Assembly: GCA_019358875.1 (NCBI GenBank)
Contig: JAHHIF010000016.1
Span: 1 to 64,000 of the forward strand
DNA from: Symplocastrum torsivum CPER-KK1
GTDB taxonomy: Bacteria > Cyanobacteriota > Cyanobacteriia > Cyanobacteriales > Coleofasciculaceae
Direction of reading: 5' to 3'
Length of the DNA stretch: 64,000 bases
In this document: positions 53,817-63,004 of the stretch, piece by piece
Layout: every line of letters starts with the position of its first letter
How positions within the stretch are numbered: position 1 is the stretch's first letter
The notes under the pieces: model-generated
Databases searched by the model: none
Seen by the model: the letters and a program-made list of their open reading frames with translations, nothing else
What the model was told of the DNA's origin: nothing
Position numbers and translations under genes: made by a program

Positions 53817-55946
53817 ATGATTGCAAACGCGACTGCTACTGATAACCCTTTGTTAATCAGCAAGGGGCTACCTCCATTTGAAGCCATTAAGCCAGAGCAC
53901 GTAGTGCCTGCGATGACGCAACTACTGGCTGAACTGGATGAAGAACTTGCCAAATTAGAAGCGAAAGTAACGCCGACTTGGGACGGTTTAGTTGAACCTC
54001 TCGATCGCTTAGGAGAGCGTCTAACTTGGACTTGGGGAGTGATAAGCCATTTAATGGGTGTAAAAAATAGCCCAGAACTCCGCGAGGCTTACGAAACGGT
54101 GCAGCCCAAAGTCGTACAGTTTTCTAACAAACTCAACCAAAGCCAACCTCTTTACAAAGCGTTCAAAGCCTTGCGTGAAGGCGATGACTGGAGCAGTTTG
54201 GAGCCAGCGCAAAAGCGAATTGTCGAAGCGGCAATTCGAGATGCTGAGCTTTCCGGTGTTGGGTTAGAGGGGGAGAAACGCGATAGCGAAGCGATTTCGG
54301 AGAAAGATCGCTTTAATGCGATTCAACTCGAACTTGCAGAGCTTTCTACCAAATTCTCCAACAATGTGCTTGATGCCACTAAAGCATTTAGCATGACCCT
54401 AACTAGCAAAGATGAGGTGGATGGTTTACCACCTAGCTTAACGAGTCTGGCAGCTCAAGCCGCTCGTGAGGCTGGCGAGGAAAATGCGACGGCGGAAAAT
54501 GGGCCTTGGCGGATTACCCTGGACTACCCCAGCTATGTTCCCTTCATGCAGCACAGCACTCGTCGTGACTTGCGAGAAAAGCTCTACAAAGCCTTTGTCA
54601 GCCGTGCTTCTACAGGTGAATTAGATAACACTTCACTAATTGAGCGGATTTTAGAACTGCGTAAAGAAAAAGCAGCGCTATTGGGTTATGAGAGTTTTGC
54701 CGAATTGAGCCTAGCCAGTAAAATGGCTCCTAACGTTGAGGCAGTGGAGGGACTGCTGGAGGAACTGCGTCGTGCGAGTTATGAGGCTGCTGTTAAAGAT
54801 TTAGAAGAGTTAAAAGCTTTTGCGGCTGCTAAAGGGGCTGAGGAAGCCAACGACTTAAAACACTGGGATATCAGCTTTTGGGCAGAACGCCAACAGGAAG
54901 AAAAGTTTGCCTTTAGTGCAGAGGAATTGCGTCCCTACTTCCCCTTGCCTCAGGTGCTGGATGGGTTATTTAGCCTGGTGAAGCGGCTCTTTGGTGTTAC
55001 CGTTACAGCAGCAGATGGTACTGCCCCTGTGTGGCACGAAGATGTCCGTTATTTTCAAATTGCCGATGAGACAGGCACCCCAATTGCTAACTTCTACTTA
55101 GATCCCTATAGCCGTCCTGCTGAAAAGCGCGGTGGTGCTTGGATGGATGATTGTATTGGTCGTGCCAAAATTTATGAAAATGGCACATCCACTACACGCT
55201 TACCTGTAGCGTACTTGGTGTGCAACCAAACTCCTCCCGTTGATGATAAGCCTAGCCTGATGACCTTTAATGAAGTGGAGACGCTGTTCCACGAATTTGG
55301 TCATGGCTTACAGCACATGCTGACGAAGGTGGATTATGCAGGGGCATCCGGCATCAACAATGTGGAGTGGGATGCGGTGGAACTGCCTAGCCAGTTTATG
55401 GAAAACTGGTGCTATGACCGTCCTACACTTATGGGGATGGCGAAGCATTATGAAACAGGTGAGCCTTTGCCAGAGCATTATTACCAAAAGCTGTTGGCAG
55501 CACGTCATTACATGAGTGGTAGCGCAATGTTGCGGCAGTTGCACTTTAGCCGTATTGATTTGGAATTGCACCATCGTTATCTGCCAGGTGGCAATGAAAC
55601 GGCGGTTGATGTGCGTAAGCGCATTGCTAAAACTACAACGATTTTGCCACCCCTGCCAGAAGACAACTTCCTGTGCGCGTTTGGGCATATCTTTGCAGGA
55701 GGCTATGCAGCGGGTTATTACAGCTATAAATGGGCGGAAGTCCTCAGCGCTGATGCCTTTGCTGCCTTTGAAGATGCTGGCTTAGACAACGAAGAAGCGA
55801 TCGCCACTACAGGCAAGCGCTATCGTGATACAGTCCTTGCTCTTGGTGGAAGCTTGCCTCCAATGGAAGTCTTCAAGGCATTCCGGGGACGGGAACCGAG
55901 TACTGAGCCTTTACTCAAACACAGTGGACTTGTCACTGCGTCTTAG
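53817..55946 (+). CDS. prlC: oligopeptidase A (PrlC), M3 family
   Basis: A 709-residue cytoplasmic zinc metallopeptidase that degrades oligopeptides, including cleaved signal peptides, and thus complements SppA elsewhere in this window. The zinc motif is HEFGHGLQHML at about 492-496 with the third ligand Glu in the NNVEWDAVELPSQFMENW region. Other M3 landmarks are YFPLPQVLDGLF, FYLDPYSRPAEKRGGAW and YSYKWAEVLSADAF near the C-terminus. Start ATG 53817 gives a usual N-terminus (NPLLISKGLPPFEAIKPEH). It is preceded by an approximately 290-base gap. Confidence 0.96.
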   Translation: MIANATATDNPLLISKGLPPFEAIKPEHVVPAMTQLLAELDEELAKLEAKVTPTWDGLVEPLDRLGERLTWTWGVISHLMGVKNSPELREAYETVQPKVVQFSNKLNQSQPLYKAFKALREGDDWSSLEPAQKRIVEAAIRDAELSGVGLEGEKRDSEAISEKDRFNAIQLELAELSTKFSNNVLDATKAFSMTLTSKDEVDGLPPSLTSLAAQAAREAGEENATAENGPWRITLDYPSYVPFMQHSTRRDLREKLYKAFVSRASTGELDNTSLIERILELRKEKAALLGYESFAELSLASKMAPNVEAVEGLLEELRRASYEAAVKDLEELKAFAAAKGAEEANDLKHWDISFWAERQQEEKFAFSAEELRPYFPLPQVLDGLFSLVKRLFGVTVTAADGTAPVWHEDVRYFQIADETGTPIANFYLDPYSRPAEKRGGAWMDDCIGRAKIYENGTSTTRLPVAYLVCNQTPPVDDKPSLMTFNEVETLFHEFGHGLQHMLTKVDYAGASGINNVEWDAVELPSQFMENWCYDRPTLMGMAKHYETGEPLPEHYYQKLLAARHYMSGSAMLRQLHFSRIDLELHHRYLPGGNETAVDVRKRIAKTTTILPPLPEDNFLCAFGHIFAGGYAAGYYSYKWAEVLSADAFAAFEDAGLDNEEAIATTGKRYRDTVLALGGSLPPMEVFKAFRGREPSTEPLLKHSGLVTAS

Positions 55947-56072
55947 CATCTCACCTCGCCTATTTAACTAATCGGTTTTAGGAGAAGGGGAAGGGTGAAA
56001 GGTAAAAAGGAAAAACCTTTCCCCTTTCCCTAAAACCTTTTTCTCATCAGGGTATATTGCTTTCTTCCCGAA

Positions 56073-56300
56073 TTATCTAGCTGCTGTTTTGCCATTAGTG
56101 GCTACACCCACCAGTTCTGGGCTTTCTGCACTTGTTGCTGTTGAAGAGTTCTGACGCCGATCTTCGAGTGCATTGCCAATTAACTTCAAGAGTATCCAAG
56201 AAACTGAGCGTTCTTCTTCCTCCGCCCACTCTTCAAGCTCTTTTTTCCACTCTGGGGGAATGTAGGTTGTCACACCAGCCAGTGAAGTTTTACCGCCCAT
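56073..56300 (-). CDS. ribbon-helix-helix (CopG-like) protein
   Basis: A 75-residue protein. Strand VTTYIPPEWKKELEEWAEEE, turn ERSVSWILLKLIGNALEDRR and a disordered Ser/Thr tail. It has the same RHH core as the 52-residue gene at 4301-4459 (TxYxPxE and EEWAEEExRS), but a longer tail. Possible roles are repressor or antitoxin; no toxin-like gene adjoins. It lies between prlC and map, convergent with prlC. AGGAAATACAC-type weak Shine-Dalgarno on the minus strand. Confidence 0.75.
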   Translation of the reverse strand: MGGKTSLAGVTTYIPPEWKKELEEWAEEEERSVSWILLKLIGNALEDRRQNSSTATSAESPELVGVATNGKTAAR

Positions 56301-56397
56301 GCGAGTTTCTATAGTGTATTTCCTTCACATATAGTAACGCCTTGCCTTATGGTTTTGCACGAGATGCTAAGCCATGCTACCTTAGCATAACCTAGCA

Positions 56398-57237
56398 ATG
56401 GTAAAATCAATGAATCTTCTCAGCGAACTCCTTTCCCAGTCCCCTCAACCTGCCCCTGCCAAAAAGCAACGCCGTGGCATCGAAATCAAGTCAGAACGAG
56501 AAATTGCAATTATGCGTCAGGCAGGACAGATTGTTGCAACAGTCCTGAAAGAAATTTCCGAGCAAGTCTTGCCAGGGATGACGACAGGTGAGTTGGATGC
56601 TTATGCCGAGAAGCGTATTCGGGAGATGGGTGGAGTTCCTAGCCTCAAGGGATATCAAGGATTTCCTGCTACTCTCTGTACCAGTATTAATAACGAGGCT
56701 GTACATGGCATTCCCAGTCCCACGCGAGTCATTGAGTCGGGTGATGTTCTGAAGGTGGATACCTGTGCTTACTATCAAGGGTTTCACGGTGACTCTTGCA
56801 TTGCGATCGCAGTTGGTGAGGTTTCTCCGGAAGCCGCAAAATTAATTCGTGTAACTGAGGAAGCGCTTTATATTGGTATCGAGCAAGTCAAAGCCGGAAA
56901 TTATCTCATGGATATTGCTGGTGCAGTGCAAGACCATGTAGAAGCGAATGGCTTTAGCATCATAGAAGATTTAACAGGTCACGGTGTGGGACGGAACATA
57001 CACGAAGACCCTTCTGTATTCTTTTTCCGTACCCGCCAGATGCCAAATGTGAAGCTTCGAGCGGGAATGACAATAACAATTGAACCGATTGTGAGTGCAG
57101 GTTCCAAGCACACGGAATTGTTACCCGATGGCTGGACGATAGTAACTGTCGATAATTCCCTAGCGGCTCAGTTTGAGCATACGGTACTCGTGACTCAAGA
57201 GGGTTGCGAAATTTTGAGCGATCGCATGAAGGTCTAG
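56398..57237 (+). CDS. map: methionine aminopeptidase, type I
   Basis: Removes the initiator Met from nascent proteins. The 279 residues include a basic N-terminal extension ([20 protein letters not shown]) seen in cyanobacterial copies. The five metal ligands appear in [18 protein letters not shown] (two Asp), [14 protein letters not shown] (His), [12 protein letters not shown] (Glu) and FEHTVLVT (Glu). The upstream His of the pocket is in [13 protein letters not shown] 56410 (MNLLSELL) is a good alternative start and closer to relatives. Monocistronic. Confidence 0.95.
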   Translation: MVKSMNLLSELLSQSPQPAPAKKQRRGIEIKSEREIAIMRQAGQIVATVLKEISEQVLPGMTTGELDAYAEKRIREMGGVPSLKGYQGFPATLCTSINNEAVHGIPSPTRVIESGDVLKVDTCAYYQGFHGDSCIAIAVGEVSPEAAKLIRVTEEALYIGIEQVKAGNYLMDIAGAVQDHVEANGFSIIEDLTGHGVGRNIHEDPSVFFFRTRQMPNVKLRAGMTITIEPIVSAGSKHTELLPDGWTIVTVDNSLAAQFEHTVLVTQEGCEILSDRMKV

Positions 57238-57527
57238 TTTAGTGCATCCCATTTTTTTGCTCCAGCAAGGGTGATTGTAATACCGGAGTTAGGGGTTCTC
57301 CTGGGGAGTACGAGACACTACTCGCGTTCGCGCAGTGCCGGAGGTGATTGAAGAGAAAGCCTATAGAATCTGTTAGTTACTCCCATTCCGGCATAAGACT
57401 CTGTAATTAAAACCTAGCACTGATAGGCATTTCAGCTATTATCGATACCTAATCTTATAGTGGGAAGGGAGTAATAGGGTAGGCATCATTCACCCAAACC
57501 CTATTGTGTAAGAGGTAAGAGGTCAAT

Positions 57528-58142
57528 ATGGTAAAGACACCCGCCAGTCCAGAAACCGACACCCTATCGATTGAGTTGCCTAAGACAATTGGGCTGTACG
57601 TTACCCAGGAACAGTTTGCCGCTTTGGCAGCAGCAAACCGAGACTTAGAACTGGAAAGAACCGCACAAGGAGAGTTAATAGTGAACCCACCAACAGGCTG
57701 GGAAACTGGAGAGCGCAATTGCAGTGTTACTGGAGAGTTGTATTTGTGGTGGCGTAATGCGGGTGAACCGGGTAAAGTCTTTGACTCCTCGACGGGCTTC
57801 ATTTTACCCAATGGTGCGACTCGCGCCCCTGATGCCTCTTGGGTGAGTGGAGAACGTTGGCAGGCGCTTACTCCAGAACAAAAAGGAACGTTTGCTAATA
57901 TCTGCCCGGATTTTGTGGTTGAGTTACGCTCTAGCTCAGATAGCCTTAAGTCCCTGCAAGATAAAATGAGGGAGTATATCGACAATGGCGCGAAACTTGG
58001 CTGGTTAATCGCTCCGCAGCAGCGACGGGTGGAAATTTATCGACCGGGTAAGGATGTGAACGTGTTGGAGAATCCTGCTGAATTGTCCGCAGAGGAGGTG
58101 TTACCGGGTTTTGTGTTAAATTTGCGTCGGGTGTGGAATTGA
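57528..58142 (+). CDS. Uma2 family (DUF820) protein
   Basis: An intact 204-residue Uma2 protein with restriction-endonuclease-like fold: YVTQEQFAALAAANRDLELERT, ELIVNPPTGWETGERN, APDASWVSGERW and the PD-(D/E)XK-like DFVVELRSSSDSLKSLQDKM, then IDNGAKLGWLIAPQQRRVEIY. AGAGGTAAGAGG precedes the ATG. It belongs to a different subgroup from the broken Uma2 gene at 22161. Families of these genes move and multiply in cyanobacteria; the biological role is unknown. Confidence 0.9.
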   Translation: MVKTPASPETDTLSIELPKTIGLYVTQEQFAALAAANRDLELERTAQGELIVNPPTGWETGERNCSVTGELYLWWRNAGEPGKVFDSSTGFILPNGATRAPDASWVSGERWQALTPEQKGTFANICPDFVVELRSSSDSLKSLQDKMREYIDNGAKLGWLIAPQQRRVEIYRPGKDVNVLENPAELSAEEVLPGFVLNLRRVWN

Positions 58143-58242
58143 AAATGGGGTTGTGTCGTGATGAGAACCCTACTCCTGGCTTCAGCCAAATGGAAATGGT
58201 ACGTTACACTTTTTTGCAGTTGAGGGATGTTGATGTTAAGTG

Positions 58243-58410
58243 GAATGTCACTGACTTAATGAATGAATTCAACCTCTGCTACCTCTCGATCAACCCTTGT
58301 GCAGGGGGTTTGGGGGAGGCACTCCGTCCCCCAATGGGGGGTTTGGGGGGAAGCCCCCCAAGCAGGGTTTTTCTACGAACGATTACTTTTCGCTTAAGTC
58401 AGTGACATTC
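58243..58410. mobile_element. 168-bp MITE with 17-bp TIRs and 10-bp target duplication
   Basis: Terminal inverted repeats are perfect over 17 bp: GAATGTCACTGACTTAA (58243-58259) and TTAAGTCAGTGACATTC (58394-58410). They are flanked by identical direct repeats ATGTTAAGTG (58233-58242 and 58411-58420). A 10-bp duplication is in the range of IS4-type families. The interior has no transposase and holds G-rich DNA with a perfect hairpin TTGGGGGG / CCCCCCAA (58343-58350, 58354-58361). It therefore needs a transposase from elsewhere. The insertion sits at the end of the hydrolase gene but, because of the duplication, restores its TAA stop. Confidence 0.88.
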
Positions 58411-58413
58411 ATG

Positions 58414-59628
58414 TTAAGTGCGATCGCTTTTGACATCAAGCTCTTGTTGTATCTTCGACTTGGTTTCCACTTGCAACAACTTCTCAAGTTTTTGTTTAAC
58501 CATGCCAACCGAATCCTTGAGTTCCTCTTTAAGCCTTTGACTAAAGCTCTTAAACGTTCTTCCTGAGTCTCTAATTTCTTGTTGAACGGTTACGCTCAAG
58601 ATTTCTATTTCTTTTTGAATGACTTCAACAGAAGAACTCACTCGCTGCTGAAGCAACTCAGCCGCACTTTTACGGTCAGTGTTGGTAAGTAATTCCTGAC
58701 GAATTGCTTGCGTGATGTTGTTAAATTCTTGCTGAACGGCTTGGATAGAAACATCAAACTGTTGTCGAATCGCTAGACTAGACTTGTTTGTACTGGCTTC
58801 ATAGTCCTCATCATCTTGTTGAGCGATTTGATTTAACTCTTCCACTTCCTTTTGCACCGTTCTTCGGTAACTTCTGATAGATTGGTAAAGTTCCCGTACC
58901 CAATAAAATGATTCAATTTTGACTTGTTTAATCACAGTATCAGGTTTCTCTAAGACTAAATTGTTATGCTGACCTAAGAAGTCCGGGGTTTTAATCGTTG
59001 GATTGTAAACTTGAAAAATAGTGCCTGGTAAAAACTTATCTCCCAGTACATAAGGAACAAAGTCAACTGGATTTATATAGTGAAAAATTGCTACTTCTCC
59101 CTGATACTTTTCAAATTCTTGGGATGAGATACCTATAGAATTGAAAGTAATGAGCGAATCAACATACTCTGGAACTTCTACAGCCAGTTGTTGTGCGACT
59201 TTTCCACCTAAACTCTGACCTACTACATCAGGCTTTGTTCCTTTACTTACCTGATTCCGCAACCATTCGATTACTCCAATTTTTATAGCCGATTGGAAAT
59301 GACTGTCCGACTGAGTCATTACCACATCTGAAATATCCTGATAGGGAAAAAATTCTCTAGGAAAGTCTTCCAGCCTTCCCCAGTTACCAAATCCTCGAAT
59401 TACCAAAACGGGAGGACTTTTTCCGCTTGCTGATACTAAACCAAGCGCATAAAAGCCTGAATCCTTATCCTGAAAAATCTCTTCAACTTGGTACTCTCCT
59501 AAGAGAATTTCACCTGGATAATGTTTATTACTGTAGACGGAATAATTCTTGCCAGGTTTGGCGAGCTTTTCATAAAGCTTATCACGCTGATATCTGGCTG
59601 TTTGCTGATTTAGACTAGACAGTGACAT
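58414..59628 (-). CDS. alpha/beta hydrolase with coiled-coil tail
   Basis: A 404-residue protein. Residues 30-230 look like a lipase-type alpha/beta hydrolase: VLVIRGFGNWGR, the nucleophile elbow VVGQSLGGKVAQQLA, then FNSIGISSQEFEK and FHYINPVDFVPYVLGD for the acid region and GQHNNLVLEKP for the terminal His. Residues 245-400 are long helices with heptads (RTVQKEVEELNQIAQQDDED, IQAVQQEFNNITQAIRQELL, KSFSQRLKEELKDSVGMVKQK), unusual for this fold and suggesting self-assembly or membrane or phage-tail-like contact. No signal peptide. The stop codon lies in the MITE target duplication. The substrate is unknown. Confidence 0.8.
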   Translation of the reverse strand: MSLSSLNQQTARYQRDKLYEKLAKPGKNYSVYSNKHYPGEILLGEYQVEEIFQDKDSGFYALGLVSASGKSPPVLVIRGFGNWGRLEDFPREFFPYQDISDVVMTQSDSHFQSAIKIGVIEWLRNQVSKGTKPDVVGQSLGGKVAQQLAVEVPEYVDSLITFNSIGISSQEFEKYQGEVAIFHYINPVDFVPYVLGDKFLPGTIFQVYNPTIKTPDFLGQHNNLVLEKPDTVIKQVKIESFYWVRELYQSIRSYRRTVQKEVEELNQIAQQDDEDYEASTNKSSLAIRQQFDVSIQAVQQEFNNITQAIRQELLTNTDRKSAAELLQQRVSSSVEVIQKEIEILSVTVQQEIRDSGRTFKSFSQRLKEELKDSVGMVKQKLEKLLQVETKSKIQQELDVKSDRT

Positions 59629-59770
59629 CCTCCCAGACCAATAAAGAATTAGGACTCGCTAGAAGGCGTACCCCCATTGGGATGCACCCAAAGGTCTTGC
59701 ATTATAGCAAGTGGGGTACAAGCCTCACTTGAGAAAGTCTCAATCCTCAGTTCCTAGTTCTCAATTGACT

Positions 59771-59821
59771 TAAGGACTTTATTGTCTACTTAAGGCAATT
59801 TCCACCTAAGAACTTTATTGT
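59771..59821. repeat. direct repeat pair upstream of the hydrolase gene
   Basis: TAAGGACTTTATTGT (59771-59785) and TAAGAACTTTATTGT (59807-59821), 36 bp apart and differing at one position, lie in the 220-base gap upstream of the hydrolase gene start. They may be regulator sites or a decayed tandem repeat. Confidence 0.4.
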
Positions 59822-59848
59822 TGGTGTACACCCCAACTGCTATACCCC

Positions 59849-61498
59849 TCACCGTAAACGCCCCGATCGCAAAATACTAACAATCAACCAAAGGCCCAAA
59901 AAACTAGCGGCGGCGAATAGAACATTACTAATAAGAGACAGTTGACTTGTCTGCGCGTTCGTGGAAATAATTGCCGCTCCAATAATCAACGAGCCAACTA
60001 CAACACTAAAGGAGAGTCGGTTAGCCGAATCATCCATACTGCGTCGTAAGGGATCGAGGTCTGGTATTGTTAGATTCCACCTTAACGTTTCTGAAGTCAC
60101 CCGGTCTAACAGCAACTCTAACTGACGTGGAGTTTGCAAAGAGAGGCTCTTGATGTCAAGGGCGGTTCTTAGAGCAGTTTGCAAAGGATTATCTCCCAGT
60201 AGCTGACGCCGAAACAAATCGGTCATCAGCGGCTTAATTTGGTCTAAGAGGTTAATCTCTGGGTCAAAACTCCGGGCGACACCTTCCAAGTTGGCTAGCG
60301 TTTTTGCATATAAACCCATGTTGCTGGGCAAGCGGATTTTATTGTTACGGGCGATTTGTAGCACCTCATAAAATACCTGGCTAAAGTTGATTTGCGACAG
60401 GCTGATGTTGTAATACTTTCGTAACATGCGATCGTAGTCATTTGTCAGCCCTGACAAACTTACAGGCTGACCCGACTCTGCCAACTCTACAGTTAGCTGA
60501 GCGCATCGCTGGGCATCTAAATCTACAATCGCCAGTAACATCTCCGTCAAAATCTGCTGCGTGCGCGGGTCCAAGCGACCGACCATCCCACAGTCTAAAA
60601 GTGCAAGACGACCATCACTCAGATAAAACAAATTGCCCGGATGGGGGTCAGCATGGAAAAAGCCGTCGATGTACAACTGCTGCAAGAAAGCACGAAATAA
60701 AAGCTTAGTGATTTCTTTGCGCTGAGTATCAGCATCCTTCCCATCCCGCATCGCAGGTAAACTCGCCAAGAGGAGTGGCACACCGTCTAGCCACTCCATC
60801 ACCATGAGCTTTTTGGTGGTCAAATCCCAATAAATCTCTGGCACCACCAACTGCTTTGGGTCAAACCAACGGCTGGTTGATAAGTTGCGGCGTAGCTGGT
60901 CGGTGAAGCTAGCTTCTTGATTGAAATCTAGTTCTGCTTGTAGGGCAGTGACAAACTCCTCCGCTAGCCCCACGGTGTCATAATCTTGCCCAAAAGTAGT
61001 GCGAGAGACCAACTCCGCCAGACTCCGAATCAGAGCAATATCCTGAGCAACTATCGCCTCAATGCCGGGACGCTGCACCTTTAGAGCGACTTCCTGACCA
61101 CTCTTTAAGGTTGCCCGGTGAGTTTGGGCAATCGAACCCGCAGCAACCGCTTGAGGATTGATGGCGGCAAACGCTTCTTCCAAGGGCTGTTTTAGCTGTT
61201 GCCGAATCAGGATTTCTACTTGACTCCACGGCACTGGTGGCACATTGGCTTGCAAGTCGGTTAGGGCTTCAACATATTCCCCTGGTAATAAGTCAGGACG
61301 GGTACTGAGCAACTGTCCTAGTTTGACGTAGACTGGCCCTAGATCGACCAGGATGTTACGGAGGACAGCAGGAGGTGGCAGATTTGGTTCGTCAGTCTTG
61401 CTCCCCGTCAGAAGTCCTCGCATATAATCCCAGCCGTTGCGGAAGACGACTTCAAGAATTTCGCGTTGCCGGGAACTGGTTTGAGTTAAAGCAAACAT
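59849..61498 (-). CDS. ABC1/UbiB family atypical kinase
   Basis: A 549-residue protein from ATG 61498; the frame extends to TTG 61546 but the extra part is repeat DNA. The family signature KxGQ is in YVKLGQLLSTRPDLLPGEYV, followed by AAGSIAQTHRATLKSG (Ala-rich loop replacing the P-loop), VALKVQRPGI, the QAELDFNQEAS insert, MEWLDG, FFHADPHPGNL and LLDCGMVGRL (metal Asp). The C-terminal 40 residues have two membrane helices (VVVGSLIIGAAIISTNA, VLFAAASFLGLWLIVSIL). Cyanobacterial members are linked to prenylquinone or tocopherol metabolism. Substrate unknown. Confidence 0.93.
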   Translation of the reverse strand: MFALTQTSSRQREILEVVFRNGWDYMRGLLTGSKTDEPNLPPPAVLRNILVDLGPVYVKLGQLLSTRPDLLPGEYVEALTDLQANVPPVPWSQVEILIRQQLKQPLEEAFAAINPQAVAAGSIAQTHRATLKSGQEVALKVQRPGIEAIVAQDIALIRSLAELVSRTTFGQDYDTVGLAEEFVTALQAELDFNQEASFTDQLRRNLSTSRWFDPKQLVVPEIYWDLTTKKLMVMEWLDGVPLLLASLPAMRDGKDADTQRKEITKLLFRAFLQQLYIDGFFHADPHPGNLFYLSDGRLALLDCGMVGRLDPRTQQILTEMLLAIVDLDAQRCAQLTVELAESGQPVSLSGLTNDYDRMLRKYYNISLSQINFSQVFYEVLQIARNNKIRLPSNMGLYAKTLANLEGVARSFDPEINLLDQIKPLMTDLFRRQLLGDNPLQTALRTALDIKSLSLQTPRQLELLLDRVTSETLRWNLTIPDLDPLRRSMDDSANRLSFSVVVGSLIIGAAIISTNAQTSQLSLISNVLFAAASFLGLWLIVSILRSGRLR

Positions 61499-61789
61499 AC
61501 TTCGGAGATAAGAAGGTAAAACGTAAGACGTAAAAAGTAAAGGCAAAAAGCAGAAATATTTTCGCCTTTAGACCGTTGCGAGGAGCCAGCTAATTGGCGC
61601 TGTCACTGAATGTTCTAACGCTAAACCGTAGTACCTGCCAATGTACCTGGGGTAGAAGATTATGCGGCTGAGTTTCTCTTTAATAGGCGGCTAAGCAAGT
61701 CCAAAGTGAAAAAGAGAAAAGAAAAAACAAGAGTGCAGCGTTTCTACATACCACACTCTTTAGCAACCTGATATTGTTGGGTTGACCTT

Positions 61790-62851
61790 CTACAACAAGT
61801 CTTTTAGCGTTGAGTCTTCTTGGAGCATTTTGACGACTTGTTTAATCTCTTGGGTTCGGTCTTTTTTCACAATCAAGGTGACGTTGCGATCGCGTACCAC
61901 CACAACATCCTCTAACCCAATCGTGACAATCACCTCATCCTCACCTGTGGCGTAAAGAATCGCGCCTTGAGTATCTAGCCCGACATGACGAGCTAGTTCC
62001 ACATTTTTTGCATCCCCTTTGAGTAAACGTTCAATCGCATTCCAGTCACCCAAATCATCCCAACCAAATGACGCAGGAAGAACATAAGCAAGTTGCGTCT
62101 TCTCCATCAAGGCGTAGTCGATACTCTTTTTCGCGAGTTCAGGATAAGCCGCTACACCCTTTTCTTCTAAAGCACCCATGATTTCTGGTGCGTGAGTGCG
62201 GAGTTCGTCTAAAACCACCCCAGCCCGGAAAATGAACATCCCACTATTCCAACTGAATCGCCCTGTTGCCAAAAATGATTCAGCCGTCTCACGGTCAGGC
62301 TTTTCGGTAAATCGACTGACTTTGTAAACTGGCAACCCACCAAATGTCCCTGTCTGTTCGCCTTGTTCAATGTAGCCGTAACCTGTGGAAGGATAGCCTG
62401 GAGTAATCCCCAACGTTACAATCGCTGCCTCAGAGGACGCTAGTTGAGCCGCCGCATTGATCGTTTGTTGAAAAGCGACTTGGTCTTCAATCCAGTGGTC
62501 AGCCGGAAAAAAGCCCACCACAGCATCTTCGCCATACGTCCGGGCAATCTCAAGCGTTGCCCAGGCAACGGCTGGTGCTGTATCACGTCCCTCCGGTTCC
62601 GCCAGTAAATTTTGCGACTTTAGCTGAGGTAGCTGTTCTTGCACCCCTTGAGCGAGTAGAGCAGACGTTACGACCCACAACTTCTCTGGACTTCCAGCCA
62701 ATTCACTCAATCGATCAGCCGTTGCCTGTAACAGGCTCTTGCCACTTCCATCCAAACTTAAGAATTGCTTCGGTCTGTGTTTACGGCTCAACGGCCAAAA
62801 ACGCTCCCCTTTTCCACCAGCAAGAATCACGGGTATGAGGGATTTGTCCAT
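61790..62851 (-). CDS. mannose-1-phosphate guanylyltransferase
   Basis: Makes GDP-mannose from mannose-1-phosphate and GTP for exopolysaccharide, glycoprotein and lipopolysaccharide synthesis. The 353 residues have the signature ILAGGKGERFWPLSRKHRPKQF, GFFPADHWI, GYIEQGEQTG, FTEKPDRETA, NSGMFIFRA and GWDDLGDWNAI. It lacks the C-terminal isomerase domain of bifunctional ManC. GDP-mannose fits the glycosyltransferase-like membrane genes at 43-49 kb, although they are not adjacent. ATG 62851 start. Confidence 0.94.
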   Translation of the reverse strand: MDKSLIPVILAGGKGERFWPLSRKHRPKQFLSLDGSGKSLLQATADRLSELAGSPEKLWVVTSALLAQGVQEQLPQLKSQNLLAEPEGRDTAPAVAWATLEIARTYGEDAVVGFFPADHWIEDQVAFQQTINAAAQLASSEAAIVTLGITPGYPSTGYGYIEQGEQTGTFGGLPVYKVSRFTEKPDRETAESFLATGRFSWNSGMFIFRAGVVLDELRTHAPEIMGALEEKGVAAYPELAKKSIDYALMEKTQLAYVLPASFGWDDLGDWNAIERLLKGDAKNVELARHVGLDTQGAILYATGEDEVIVTIGLEDVVVVRDRNVTLIVKKDRTQEIKQVVKMLQEDSTLKDLL

Positions 62852-63004
62852 AGCTTGCTTCTGCCTACTTATTTTTCTGCTATATCCTAGCTTTTGGTTG
62901 TTGGTTGATTGTTGGTTGTTGTTTGTAATCCACTATGGACATATTGCAAGACATCAAACTGTCCTTCAAGTGACTAATAACCAACAATCTTTTTTCCAGC
63001 CACC

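Noticed and set aside
58133..58405. 90-codon frame through the G-rich MITE
   Set aside because: Its residues come from translated MITE sequence (GGLGEALRPPMGGLGG), a typical spurious ORF in cyanobacterial repeats.
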